Below, piece after piece: positions 8,991 through 17,919 of a DNA stretch of 64,000 nt (positions are counted from its first letter, which is position 1; the number at the start of each line of letters is the position of its first letter). Source of the stretch: Streptomonospora nanhaiensis (GTDB taxonomy: Bacteria; Actinomycetota; Actinomycetes; Streptosporangiales; Streptosporangiaceae); contig NZ_JACCFO010000001.1 of the NCBI RefSeq assembly GCF_013410565.1, positions 496,001 through 560,000 of the forward strand. The letters are read 5' to 3'. Below the pieces are notes generated by a model. It saw only the letters and a program-made list of their open reading frames with translations. It ran no database searches and was not told the origin of the DNA. The position numbers and the translations under genes are program-made.

Positions 8991-9911
8991 ATGAGCGAGA
9001 TGGAGCCCGACGTCCGGGCCGTCCAGGCCGCCGAGGGCCTGCCCGCCCAGGCCGGGCCGCCCGAGCGCCGCTGGGGGGAGTCGCTGCACTTCGCCCTGCG
9101 CAACACCAAGCTGCTGGTCGGCGCCGGCGTGGTCCTCCTGCTGCTGCTGACCGGCCTGGTCGCGCCGCTGTTCGTGCAGGAGGGCCCCAACGTCTACGTC
9201 GGCCCCCAGGCCCAGGCGCCCTCCGCCGAGTACTGGCTGGGCACCACCAACTTCGGCCAGGACGTCTACGCCCAGTTCGTCTACGGCTTGCGCTCCACCT
9301 TCCTGGTCGGGCTGGTGGGCGGCGGGATCGCCGCCGTGGTGGGCATGGTGGTGGGCTTCACCGCCGGCTACCGCGGCGGGCTCGTCGACGAGGTGCTCAA
9401 CATGATCACCAACGTCGTGCTGGTGCTGCCCGCCCTGGTCGTGCTGATCATCGCCGCGGCCTACCTCCAGGCGCGCGGCATCGCCCTGCAGGGCCTGTTC
9501 ATCGGGCTGACCTCCTGGCCGTGGGTGGCGCGGGCGGTGCGCGCCCAGACGCTCTCGCTGGCCACCCGCGACTTCGTGGACCTCGCCCGGATGAGCGGGC
9601 GGCGCGCGCACAGCATCGTCTTCCGCGAGATCGCGCCCAACATGAGCTCCTACCTGTTCATGACCTTCATCCTGCTCTTCGGCAGCGCCATCCTCATCGC
9701 CGCCGGCCTGGACTTCATCGGCCTGGGCCCCACCGAGGGCGTCTCCCTGGGGCTGATGATGCACAACGCCGTCACCTGGGGCGCGCTGCAGCTGGGCATG
9801 TGGTGGTGGTTCGTGCCGCCGGGCCTCGGCATCACCGCACTGGTCGGGTCGCTCTACATCATGAACGTCGGGCTGGACGAGGTGTTCAACCCCAAGCTGA
9901 GGGAGCTGTAG
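8991..9911 (+). CDS. Dpp/Opp-type ABC transporter permease 2 (DppC-like)
   Basis: A 306-residue membrane subunit. A cytoplasmic N-terminus of about 40 residues is followed by five or six transmembrane segments and the DppC coupling loop near FVDLARMSGRRAHSIVFREI. It is separated by 40 bases from permease 1 and by 4 bases from the ATPase gene that follows, so it is clearly in the same operon. Confidence 0.9.
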   Translation: MSEMEPDVRAVQAAEGLPAQAGPPERRWGESLHFALRNTKLLVGAGVVLLLLLTGLVAPLFVQEGPNVYVGPQAQAPSAEYWLGTTNFGQDVYAQFVYGLRSTFLVGLVGGGIAAVVGMVVGFTAGYRGGLVDEVLNMITNVVLVLPALVVLIIAAAYLQARGIALQGLFIGLTSWPWVARAVRAQTLSLATRDFVDLARMSGRRAHSIVFREIAPNMSSYLFMTFILLFGSAILIAAGLDFIGLGPTEGVSLGLMMHNAVTWGALQLGMWWWFVPPGLGITALVGSLYIMNVGLDEVFNPKLREL

Positions 9912-9915
9912 TCGC

Positions 9916-10866
9916 GTGAGTTTGGACGTGCGAGACCTCGCGGTCTACTACCGGACGCTGCGCGGCGACGTCCGCGCCCTCGACGGGGTCAGCTTCTCCC
10001 TGGCCGACGGCGAGATCATGGGACTGGCCGGGGAGTCGGGCAGCGGGAAGTCCACGCTGAGCAAGAGCCTGATCCGCATGGACTCCCGCATGCGCCACGT
10101 GGCCGGCACCGTGCGCCTGGACGGCGCCGAGCTGCCGGTGGCCGACGACGCCGCCATGGTGCCCTTCCGCTTCCACGAGGTGTCGCTGATCCCGCAGTAC
10201 GCCATGAGCGCGCTCAACCCCACCCGCCGCATCGGGCGGATGGTGCGGGAGCTGGTGCGCTCGCGCGGCGTGGACTACGCCGGGGTGCACGAGGAGCTGC
10301 TGCGCCGCCTGGAGCTGGTCGGGCTGGGCGAGCACGTGCTGCGGCGCTACCCCATCGAGCTGTCGGGCGGCATGAAGCAGCGCGTGGTCATGGTGATCTC
10401 CACCCTGCTCAACCCCTCGCTGCTGATCGCCGACGAGGTGACCTCGGCCCTGGACGTGTCCACCCAGCGCGCGGCGGTCGAGGCGCTGGCCGGGTTCCGC
10501 GACCGCGGGTTCGTCAAGAGCATGGTCTTCGTGACCCACGACCTGGCGCTGGTGCACCAGATCGCCGACAGCATCATGGTGATGTACGCGGGCCGGCCCG
10601 CCGAGAAGGCGTCCTCGCGCACCATCATCGACGCGCCGCGCCACCCCTACACCCGCATGCTCATCTCCTCGCTGCCCGAGGTCGGGACCACCTTCGCCGG
10701 CAAGCGCCTGCGGGGCATCCCCGGCCGGCCGCCCGGCCTGCTCGACCCGCCCTCGGGCTGCCGCTTCCGCGACCGCTGCCCGCTGGCCTTCGACAGGTGC
10801 GCCGAGCAGCCGCCGTTCACCGAAGTCGCCCCCGGCCACTGGGCCGCCTGCTGGAAGGCGGAGTGA
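9916..10866 (+). CDS. Dpp/Opp-type ABC transporter ATP-binding protein 1 (DppD-like)
   Basis: A 316-residue cytoplasmic ATPase. It has Walker A GESGSGKS near the N-terminus, signature LSGGMKQR from residue 149, Walker B LLIADEV, and the C-terminal oligopeptide/dipeptide extension with Cys-rich CRFRDRCP typical of DppD/OppD. It energises import together with the next ATPase. The GTG start lies four bases after the permease stop. Confidence 0.92.
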   Translation: MSLDVRDLAVYYRTLRGDVRALDGVSFSLADGEIMGLAGESGSGKSTLSKSLIRMDSRMRHVAGTVRLDGAELPVADDAAMVPFRFHEVSLIPQYAMSALNPTRRIGRMVRELVRSRGVDYAGVHEELLRRLELVGLGEHVLRRYPIELSGGMKQRVVMVISTLLNPSLLIADEVTSALDVSTQRAAVEALAGFRDRGFVKSMVFVTHDLALVHQIADSIMVMYAGRPAEKASSRTIIDAPRHPYTRMLISSLPEVGTTFAGKRLRGIPGRPPGLLDPPSGCRFRDRCPLAFDRCAEQPPFTEVAPGHWAACWKAE

Positions 10867-10871
10867 GGACC

Positions 10872-11789
10872 ATGCTGGATCTGCACCAGGTCGGCAAGAC
10901 CTACCGCGTCGGCGCCTTCGGCGGCGAGCGGCTGCACGCCGTGCGCGGCGTCGACCTCGCCGTGGGCCGCGGCGAGGTGGTCTCGCTCATCGGCGAGAGC
11001 GGCAGCGGCAAGAGCACCATCGGCAAGATGGTGCTGCGGCTGATCGCGCCCAGCGCCGGCACCATCACCTTCGACGGCGCCGACGTGGCCGCCGTGCGCG
11101 GGCACCGCGCGAGCAAGGAGTACTACCGCCGCGTCCAGGGCGTGTTCCAGGACCCCTTCAGCTGCTTCAACCCCGTCTTCGCCGCCGACCGGGTCCTCCA
11201 GCTCGTCCGCGCCGAGTACTTCCCCGGCACCCCCGAGGCGGACTGGCGGGCCAAGGTCGAGGAGGCGCTGACCACGGTGCGCCTGGACCCCGCCCAGGTG
11301 CTGGGCAAGTACCCCCACCAGCTCAGCGGCGGGCAGCTGCAGCGGCTGCTGATCGCGCGGGCGCTGCTGCTGGACATCCGGATGCTGGTGGCCGACGAGA
11401 TCATCAGCATGCTCGACGCCTCCACCCGCATCGACGTGCTCAACCTGCTCGGCGACCTCAAGGCGCGCGGGCTGGGGATCCTGTTCATCACCCACGACCT
11501 GTCGCTGGGCAACTACATCAGCGACACCGCGGTCATCCTGCGCCGCGGCCGGGTGGTCGAGAAGGGCCCCACCGGCGAGGTGTTCGCCGCGCCCGCCCAC
11601 CCCTACACCCGGCGCCTGCTGTCGTCGGTGCCCCAGCTGCACACCACCTGGGAGCAGGCCGACGAGGCGCTGCGCGCCGACGGCGAACGCGAGTGCCCCG
11701 GATGCGCCGAGGGCGGCGAGCCCGGCGCCCACGGCCTGGTGGAGACCGCGCCCGGCCACCACGTCGGCTGCTTCGCCACCGAGGACTGA
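10872..11789 (+). CDS. Dpp/Opp-type ABC transporter ATP-binding protein 2 (DppF-like)
   Basis: A 305-residue partner ATPase with Walker A GESGSGKST, signature LSGGQLQR, Walker B MLVADEI and the switch His in ITHDLS. Near the C-terminus is a short Cys-containing oligo_HPY-like tail (CPGCAEGG). ATG 10872 is preferred over the in-frame GTG 10863 because GGAGTGAGG precedes it at normal distance. The gene starts immediately after the stop of ATPase 1. A 96-base gap separates it from the mannosidase gene. Confidence 0.9.
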   Translation: MLDLHQVGKTYRVGAFGGERLHAVRGVDLAVGRGEVVSLIGESGSGKSTIGKMVLRLIAPSAGTITFDGADVAAVRGHRASKEYYRRVQGVFQDPFSCFNPVFAADRVLQLVRAEYFPGTPEADWRAKVEEALTTVRLDPAQVLGKYPHQLSGGQLQRLLIARALLLDIRMLVADEIISMLDASTRIDVLNLLGDLKARGLGILFITHDLSLGNYISDTAVILRRGRVVEKGPTGEVFAAPAHPYTRRLLSSVPQLHTTWEQADEALRADGERECPGCAEGGEPGAHGLVETAPGHHVGCFATED

Positions 11790-11885
11790 CACCGCCCCCG
11801 CCCGCCGCGCCGACCCGTCCCCGGCCCACCCGGCCGGGGACCCGGCGGCGTGCGCGCGGGCCCCCACCACACGAGGGAGACAGGC

Positions 11886-14441
11886 ATGCTCATCGACCTG
11901 ACCGAGGGCTGGAGCGTGCGCGCCGCCGGCGGCGACGCCGTTCCCGCCGAGGTCGCCGGCCGCGCCCTGCCCGCCGCCGTACCCGGCTGCGTGCACACCG
12001 ACCTGATGGCCGCCGGGCTCATCCCCGACCCCTACGCCGGTACCAACGAGGAGCGACTGCACTGGATCGGGCGCACCGACTGGACCTACACCACCGCCTT
12101 CGACGCCGGGCCCGCGGCCGGGGCCGACCGGGTCGACCTGGTGTGCGAGGGCCTGGACACCGTGGCCCGCGTGCTGCTCAACGGCACCGAGGTGGGGCGG
12201 ACGCGCAACCAGCACCGGCGCCACCGCTTCGACCTGCGCCCGGTCCTGCGACCCGGCGCCAACGAGGTGGAGATCGCCTTCAGCGCCCCCTACCCCTACG
12301 CCGAGGGCGTGCGCGCCGAGGTGGGGGAGCGGCCCGGCGCCTACGCCGCCCCCTACCAGTTCATCCGCAAGACCGCCTGCGACTTCGGGTGGGACTGGGG
12401 GCCGGCCCTGGTCACCTCCGGGATCTGGCGGCCGGTGGCCGTGCACGCCTGGAGCACCGCCCGACTGGCCGCGGCCCGCCCCGAGGTCACCGTCGAGCCC
12501 GGCGCGCGCGGGCCCGAGGGCGTGGTGCGGGTGCACGTGGCGGTGGAGCGGGCGGGTGCGGGCGCCGGCGGCGGGCTCGTGGCGGCCGTGGAGGTCGCCG
12601 GGGTGCGCGCCGAGGCGGTGCTGGCCCCCGGCCAGGACGAGGCGGTGGTGGAGGCCCGGGTGCCCGGGTGCGACCTGTGGTGGCCGCGCGGCCACGGCGG
12701 CCAGCCGCTCTACGACCTGGCCGTCACCCTGGCGGAGGCGGGCACGCCCGGCGCGGCCGCCCTGGACTCCCGGACGATGCGGATCGGGTTCCGCACCGTG
12801 TCGCTGGACACCGCGCCCGACGAGCACGGGTCGGCGTTCGTCGTGCGCGTCAACGACCGGCCCGTCCAGGTCCGGGGCGCCAACTGGATCCCCGACGACT
12901 GCTTCGCCAACCGCGTCACCCCCCAGCGCTACCGCACCCGGATCGAGCAGGGTGCCGCGGCCAACGTCAACCTGCTGCGCGTGTGGGGCGGCGGACGCTA
13001 CGAGAGCGCCGACTTCTACGGGGTCTGCGACGAACTGGGCGTGCTGGTGTGGCAGGACTTCCTGTTCGCGTGCGCGGCCTACCCCGAGGAGGAGCCGCTG
13101 GCCGGCGAGGTCGCCGCCGAGGCGCGCGACGCGGTCGACCGGCTGGCGCCCCACCCCAGCCTGGTGCTGTGGAACGGCAACAACGAGTGCCTGGAGGGCT
13201 ACGAGGACTGGGGCTGGCAGGAGCCGCTGGCCGGGCGGACCTGGGGCGCCGACTTCTACCACCGGGTGCTGCCCGCGATCGTGTCCGAACTGGACCCCAC
13301 CCGGCCCTACATCCCCGGCAGCCCGCACTCGCCGGGGCGGGCGCGGGCCAACGACCCCGACCACGGCACCACGCACATCTGGGACGTGTGGAACCGGTTG
13401 GACTACACGGCCTACCGCGCGCACCGGCCGCGCTTCGCCGCCGAGTTCGGGTTCCAGGGCCCGGCCACGCACGCCACCCTGCGCTCGGTCCTGGAGGAGG
13501 CCGACATGCGGGCGGAGTCCCCGGCGATGCTGCACCACCAGCGCGCCGAGGACGGCCACGGCAAGCTGCTGCGCGCCTACACCGCCCACTTCGGACCGGT
13601 GCCGCCCGGCCAGTCCCACGACGACTGGCACTACCTGACCCAGCTCAACCAGGCGCGGGCCGTCGCGCTGGGCGTGGAGCACCTGCGGTCGCTGTGGCCG
13701 CGCTGCGCGGGCACGGTGGTCTGGCAGCTCAACGACTGCTGGCCGGTCATCTCGTGGTCGGCGGTGGACGGGCAGGGGCGGCGCAAGCCGATGTGGTACA
13801 CGCTGCGGCGCGCCTACCGGGAGCGGCTGCTGACCGTCCAGCCCGAGGACCCGGGGCGCACCGGTGCGGCCGGGGCCGGCGGCGGCCTGGTGGTGGCCGC
13901 CGTCAACGACACGGGCGAGCCGTGGGAGGGGGAGTGCGCGGTGGTGCGGCGGGGGCTGGACGGCCGGGTGCTGGCCGAGGTGGTGCTGGAGCTGCGGGTG
14001 CCCGCGCGGGGGGCGGTGCGGCTGGCGGTGCCCGAGGAGGTGGCCGTGCCGGGCGCGCCCGAGGCGGAGCTGCTGACGGCCGAGGCCGGCGGGGACCGGG
14101 TGTGGTGGTTCTACGCCCGCGACCACGAGATCGCCTACCCCGCGCCGAAGTTCACCGCGTCGGCGGCGCCGCGCGGCGCCGACCTGGAGGTCACGGTGAC
14201 GGCCGACGTGCTGCTGCGCGACCTGGCGCTGTTCGCCGACCGGCTGGACCCCGGCGCCGAGGCCGACGACATGCTGGTGACCCTGCTGCCGGGGGAGTCG
14301 CACACCTTCACGGTGGCCGGGGGCGCCGGACTGGACACGGCGGCGGCCGTGCGCGCGCCGGTGCTGCGCTGCGTCAACGACGCGCTGGCGGCGGGTGGGG
14401 CTGGCGGCGCCGGTGGCGCGGGCGGGGCCGCGGCGGGATAG
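11886..14441 (+). CDS. GH2 beta-mannosidase
   Basis: An 851-residue cytoplasmic exo-glycosidase (no signal peptide) releasing mannose from the non-reducing end of beta-mannosides. Order: jelly-roll sugar-binding domain (1-190), Ig-like domain (190-300), TIM barrel (about 300-660) and C-terminal beta domains. The acid/base is predicted as Glu434 in NGNNE and the nucleophile as Glu520 in AEFGFQG; the latter and the ANWIPDD stretch are beta-mannosidase rather than beta-galactosidase signatures. It is last in the transporter operon, so its likely substrate is the imported oligosaccharide. The C-terminus ends in a Gly/Ala repeat of no clear function. Confidence 0.9.
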   Translation: MLIDLTEGWSVRAAGGDAVPAEVAGRALPAAVPGCVHTDLMAAGLIPDPYAGTNEERLHWIGRTDWTYTTAFDAGPAAGADRVDLVCEGLDTVARVLLNGTEVGRTRNQHRRHRFDLRPVLRPGANEVEIAFSAPYPYAEGVRAEVGERPGAYAAPYQFIRKTACDFGWDWGPALVTSGIWRPVAVHAWSTARLAAARPEVTVEPGARGPEGVVRVHVAVERAGAGAGGGLVAAVEVAGVRAEAVLAPGQDEAVVEARVPGCDLWWPRGHGGQPLYDLAVTLAEAGTPGAAALDSRTMRIGFRTVSLDTAPDEHGSAFVVRVNDRPVQVRGANWIPDDCFANRVTPQRYRTRIEQGAAANVNLLRVWGGGRYESADFYGVCDELGVLVWQDFLFACAAYPEEEPLAGEVAAEARDAVDRLAPHPSLVLWNGNNECLEGYEDWGWQEPLAGRTWGADFYHRVLPAIVSELDPTRPYIPGSPHSPGRARANDPDHGTTHIWDVWNRLDYTAYRAHRPRFAAEFGFQGPATHATLRSVLEEADMRAESPAMLHHQRAEDGHGKLLRAYTAHFGPVPPGQSHDDWHYLTQLNQARAVALGVEHLRSLWPRCAGTVVWQLNDCWPVISWSAVDGQGRRKPMWYTLRRAYRERLLTVQPEDPGRTGAAGAGGGLVVAAVNDTGEPWEGECAVVRRGLDGRVLAEVVLELRVPARGAVRLAVPEEVAVPGAPEAELLTAEAGGDRVWWFYARDHEIAYPAPKFTASAAPRGADLEVTVTADVLLRDLALFADRLDPGAEADDMLVTLLPGESHTFTVAGGAGLDTAAAVRAPVLRCVNDALAAGGAGGAGGAGGAAAG

Positions 14442-14473
14442 CGGCGCGGTGGCGCCGGGACAGCGCGGCGCGC

Positions 14474-14512
14474 GAGGGTGCGGGGCGGTGTTCGCAGTCG
14501 CCCCGCACCCTC
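14474..14512 (+). terminator. Terminator hairpin after the beta-mannosidase gene
   Basis: Perfect 14-base arms (14474-14487 and 14499-14512) surround an 11-base loop, 33 bases after the stop codon. There is no U-tract, as is common in high-GC actinobacteria. It probably ends the 6-14.4 kb operon. Confidence 0.7.
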
Positions 14513-14591
14513 GTCCGCACCGGCGGGCACCGGCCGGGGGAGGGGGGACCGGGCGGGCGCCCGCGGCGGAGGGGAAGGTCCGCGCGGCGCT

Positions 14592-14605
14592 TGGGAGCGC
14601 TCCCA
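14592..14605. promoter_or_regulatory. Perfect CebR/CelR-type operator without a gene
   Basis: TGGGAGCGCTCCCA is identical to the 14-base operator published for CelR of Thermobifida fusca and CebR of Streptomyces, the LacI-family repressors released by cellobiose or related cello-oligosaccharides. It lies in a 412-base space (14442-14853) between two convergent genes, behind the terminator. No credible gene starts downstream on either strand, so the site looks orphaned. Apart from the hairpin and this site I see nothing in the space. Confidence 0.75.
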
Positions 14606-14853
14606 TGAGCGTAGGCACGCGCCGGGGGCATGTCAACGGGGTGGCCGACGGGGAATGGGCGCACGGCGGTTGGGGCGGGGAAGCGGACGGCCGGCCCGCG
14701 GGGGCGGGGCGGCGAGGGCGGCAGGGCGAACCGGGCCGCACGGACCGGGGCGGGCTGGGGGCCCCACGGGCGCTGGAGGCGGAGCAGCGGGCCGCGGCAC
14801 CCGAGTGCCCCGCGCGGGCCGGCCTGGCCGGCGGTGCCCGCGGGCGCCCCCGC

Positions 14854-15471
14854 TCAGGCGTGCGGCGCGTCGCCCGGCCAGTCGGCGTAGCGGATCCGGC
14901 GCAGCGAGGTGACCTCGCCCAGCGCACCCCACTCGTCCTTGCCCAGCCGCGACAGGGGGCGCAGCAGCGAGATCTCCGGGTGCCCCTCGACCACCACCGT
15001 GGGGTCCACGGCCACGTGCACCACACGGCCGAACACCACCGTGGAGTCCCCCAGCCGCACGGTGGAGTGCAGGCGGCACTCCAGCGCCACCGGGGAGTCG
15101 GCCACCCGGGGCGGGGCCACCACCGCGCTGGGCTCGCGCGCCAGGCCCACGGCGTCGAACTCGCTGATGTCGGCGGGGAAGTCGGTGGCCGTGGCGTTGA
15201 CCTCGCGCCGCAGCCGCTCGGGCGCCAGGTTGACCACGAACTCCCCGGTGTGCTCGGCGTTGCGCAGGCTGTCCTTGCGGCCCACCGAGGTGAACTGCAC
15301 GATCGGCGGGTTGGCGCAGGCCACGGTGAAGAAGGAGTGCGGCGCGAGGTTGTCGACGCCCTCCGCCGAGACGGTGGACACCCAGGCGATGGGCCGGGGC
15401 ACCACCACGGCCGTGAGGACCCGGTAGAAGTCGCGGGCGGACATCGCGTCGGGAGACAGGTCGGTGCGCAT
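14854..15471 (-). CDS. Flavin reductase-like domain protein
   Basis: A 205-residue FMN-binding split-barrel protein of the flavin reductase/DIM6-NTAB group. The N-terminal PRPIAWVSTVSAEGVDNLAPHS-type strand-loop and the NPPIVQFTS segment are the FMN-binding hallmarks. Such proteins reduce flavin with NAD(P)H, often for a partner monooxygenase, or act as flavoenzymes themselves. No partner oxygenase is adjacent, so the substrate is unknown. The first ATG of the frame is used. Confidence 0.85.
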   Translation of the reverse strand: MRTDLSPDAMSARDFYRVLTAVVVPRPIAWVSTVSAEGVDNLAPHSFFTVACANPPIVQFTSVGRKDSLRNAEHTGEFVVNLAPERLRREVNATATDFPADISEFDAVGLAREPSAVVAPPRVADSPVALECRLHSTVRLGDSTVVFGRVVHVAVDPTVVVEGHPEISLLRPLSRLGKDEWGALGEVTSLRRIRYADWPGDAPHA

Positions 15472-15623
15472 GGTCCCCGAGGTTAGCGCCGGGCCCGTGC
15501 GGACGCGCGGACGCGCGGCTGGGTACGGCGCGGGGCGGCCGCGGGGACGGGCCGGGGCCGCCGTGCGGGCACCCGCGCGGCCGGCCGTACACGGATCGGG
15601 CGCACGCGGGCATACTGCGGGGG

Positions 15624-16571
15624 ATGGAGCTGATCTCGACGGCCGACATCGACGCCGCCGCGCCCCGCGTGGCCGAGCTGGCGGTGCGCACCCCGCTGCT
15701 GCCCTGCCCGTGGGCCGAGGGCGAACTGTGGCTGAAACCGGAGAACCTGCAACCGGTGGGAGCGTTCAAGGTGCGCGGCGCCGCCAACGCGCTGGCCCTG
15801 CTACCGGAGGAGGCGCGCCGGGCGGGCGTGGTCACCCACTCCTCGGGCAACCACGGCCAGGCCCTGGCCTACGCGGCCCGGGCGCACGGGGTGGGGTGCG
15901 TGGTGGTGTGCCCCGAGAACGCACCGGAGGTGAAGGTCGCGGCCATGCGGTCCTTCGACGCCGAGGTGGTACCGGTGCCGCCGGCCGAGCGCGCCCGCCG
16001 CGCCGCCGAGATCGCCGCCGAAAGGGGCATGGCCTCCGTGCCGCCGTTCGACCACCGCGACGTGATCGCCGGGCAGGGCACGGTGGGCGCCGAGATCGTC
16101 GCCGACCTGCCCGACGTGGACACCGTGCTGGTCCCGGTGGGCGGCGGCGGGCTGGCGGCCGGGGTCGCGACGGCGGTCAAGGCGCGGCGGCCGGGTGCGG
16201 CGGTCATCGGGGTGGAGCCGGAGTTGGCCGCCGACGCCGCCGAGAGCCTGGCCAAGGGGCGCCTGGTGGCCTGGCCCACCGAGCAGACCCAGCGGACCAT
16301 CGCCGACGGGGTGCGCGTGGGGCCTTCGGCGCTGACCTTCGCCCATCTGCGGGAGCGGCTGGACGGGATCGTCACGGTGGGGGAGGAGGAGATCGCGGCG
16401 GCGATGGGCGTGCTCGCCCGCGCGGCGCGGGTGGTCGCCGAGCCCAGCGGCGCGCTGACCACGGCCGCCTACCTGGCCGGACGGACGCCGGGCGGGCGCA
16501 CGGTCGCGGTGGTGTCGGGCGGCAACGCCGCCCCGGACCTGCTGGCCCGCGCGATAGCCGGGGAGGTCTAG
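15624..16571 (+). CDS. PLP-dependent threonine/serine ammonia-lyase or racemase
   Basis: A 315-residue fold-type II PLP enzyme, the length of the catabolic threonine dehydratase/serine racemase group without a regulatory ACT domain. The Schiff-base lysine is predicted as Lys49 in GAFKVRGA. SSGNHGQA (73-80) binds the substrate carboxylate and VGGGGLAAG is the phosphate-binding glycine loop. It stands alone, 150 bases after a divergent flavin reductase gene, and ends before a strong hairpin. A second member of the family is encoded at 25253-26182. Confidence 0.88.
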   Translation: MELISTADIDAAAPRVAELAVRTPLLPCPWAEGELWLKPENLQPVGAFKVRGAANALALLPEEARRAGVVTHSSGNHGQALAYAARAHGVGCVVVCPENAPEVKVAAMRSFDAEVVPVPPAERARRAAEIAAERGMASVPPFDHRDVIAGQGTVGAEIVADLPDVDTVLVPVGGGGLAAGVATAVKARRPGAAVIGVEPELAADAAESLAKGRLVAWPTEQTQRTIADGVRVGPSALTFAHLRERLDGIVTVGEEEIAAAMGVLARAARVVAEPSGALTTAAYLAGRTPGGRTVAVVSGGNAAPDLLARAIAGEV

Positions 16572-16604
16572 AGACGGCCTGAGAACAGGGTCCGCGGATG
16601 CCGC

Positions 16605-16639
16605 CCGCCCTCCCCGAGGCAGACGTTCGGGGAGGGCGG
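16605..16639. terminator. Strong bidirectional terminator hairpin
   Basis: Perfect 13-base arms (16605-16617 and 16627-16639) with a 9-base loop lie between the ammonia-lyase gene and the convergent small membrane-protein gene. Confidence 0.75.
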
Positions 16640-16713
16640 TTCAGGGTCGGGATGGAGGGCGCGTCGGAGCCCGGGATGCCCCGGGCCGGGGCAGCTGCCG
16701 GGGAGGGCGGCTG

Positions 16714-16980
16714 TCAGGCGGGCTGGTGGTGGCGCGTGCGGGCTTCGGCGGCCCCGGCGGTCTCGTGCCCCTCGGCGTCGGCGCCCACCCGGGCGCCGGC
16801 ACGCGGGGACGACGGTGCGGCGGGCCGCCGCCGGGCGCCGGGGGCGGGCACTCCGGCCCGGGCGTCCAGCCGCCGCTGAACCGCTTCGTAGACGACGTAG
16901 GCCGCCCCGCCCAGGAAGACGAGGCCGATCCCCGCCAGGGTGATGACGAGCATCGTGGTCATAAGTGCGCTGTCGACCAT
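16714..16980 (-). CDS. Small single-pass membrane protein, unknown function
   Basis: An 88-residue protein with one hydrophobic segment (about 8-30, LVITLAGIGLVFLGGAAYVV) followed by an Arg-rich cytoplasmic-type tail low in structure. I chose the start at 16980 because GGAGG lies eight bases before it; an ATG five codons upstream (16995) is also open. I do not recognise a family. The clear membrane segment and good ribosome site make it more likely real than not. Confidence 0.55.
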   Translation of the reverse strand: MVDSALMTTMLVITLAGIGLVFLGGAAYVVYEAVQRRLDARAGVPAPGARRRPAAPSSPRAGARVGADAEGHETAGAAEARTRHHQPA

Positions 16981-17656
16981 CGCGGATGCCTCCATTGCGC
17001 CTCAAGGGCAGCCATCGGCGGGACGTGCTTTCACCCGAAAGCGTAATCACCGTTAACTCAAGTTGGCGCCGTTTGCGCTCGTGAACCCCGTCACGCGGGC
17101 GCGGAGGCTTGATTGGGCGGTGGCGTGGTGGCTGTGACCTGCGCTTTCGTCCGGGCGGGCGGGCTCGGGTGCGGGTTGGCGCGTGTGTGGTGTTCTCCAC
17201 AGCCGCCAACGGGCGGGCCACCGATCAGATCGGACGCGCACCCTCGCGGGTCTCTCCAGGAGGGACACGAACGGGCTTTTTCGCGACGATCTGCGGCCAC
17301 GGTCACCCGAGTGGTCGAGAGCGCGAACTCGTCCCACGCGGAAGGTGCACAACCGGACAGAGGGTGCTCGGGAATCGGGTTCTGTCTCACCATAGAGGTT
17401 TGCCGGTTTTCCTGGTGATCTATGGCATATGTGCACCTGTGGCCGTGTCAGCGGTCGATGCATGGGAACAAGGATGGCGGGAATGGTTGGGGTCCGCGTG
17501 CGCGCCGCGTGCGCGGGCCTGTCAACACCGGTGTGCCGATCGTGCGGCCACGCGGTCGGCTCCGGCGGTGGCGCCCCCTGGGCGGCACACGGCCACGGCC
17601 GCCGTCGCCGCGGTCCGCGCCGGGCGCCGGAGCGCCGGCCGCTGGAGGGGAGCCGC
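16981..17656. other. Gene-poor intergenic stretch
   Basis: No convincing gene is visible here. The stretch is less GC-rich than its surroundings at 17020-17070 and 17240-17430. An inverted repeat CCATAGA (17390-17396) and TCTATGG (17419-17425) encloses 22 bases and could form a stem in a leader RNA; no known riboswitch class is recognisable. Confidence 0.4.
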
Positions 17657-17854
17657 ATGGCCGCGATCGTTGCCGCCTCGATCTCCCGTGCCGTCACGGC
17701 GGTCCTCGCCGCCGTCCGCGCGCCCCGCGCCGTCCGCCGCCCCGGCCGCAGGCGCCGGGCCCGCGCGGAGGACGGGGACCACCACGACCGGGCGGAGCCC
17801 GGTCCGGGGCGCGTGGCGGCGCCGGCCGGGCCCGCCACGGCCGACTCGATGTGA
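17657..17854 (+). CDS. Possible 65-residue small protein
   Basis: ATG 17657 follows GGAGGGG at good distance. The product starts with a short hydrophobic helix (about 1-20, MAAIVAASISRAVTAVLAAV) and continues as an Arg/Pro/Asp-rich tail with no recognisable family. Codon use is only weakly gene-like. It could be a small membrane-associated protein or chance. Confidence 0.25.
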   Translation: MAAIVAASISRAVTAVLAAVRAPRAVRRPGRRRRARAEDGDHHDRAEPGPGRVAAPAGPATADSM

Positions 17855-17919
17855 ACACGCGGGCGCCCACCAGGCGCCCGCGCCGATGTGTAGGACAACC
17901 GGACGATGGGGGATTACGC

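Noticed and set aside
5888-9190. Minus-strand open frame of 1100 codons opposite the binding-protein and permease genes
   Set aside because: It is antisense to four well-supported genes, has no ribosome site or family, and has the usual shadow composition.
14630-14890. Possible small gene downstream of the CebR/CelR operator
   Set aside because: An 86-codon frame with Gly/Arg-only composition and no ribosome site, overlapping the end of the flavin reductase gene; not accepted as the operator's target.
10647-15026. Minus-strand open frame of 1459 codons, the longest in the window
   Set aside because: It runs antisense to a DppF-type ATPase and the beta-mannosidase, both with catalytic motifs. 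Low-complexity His/Gly/Arg content marks it as an artefact.
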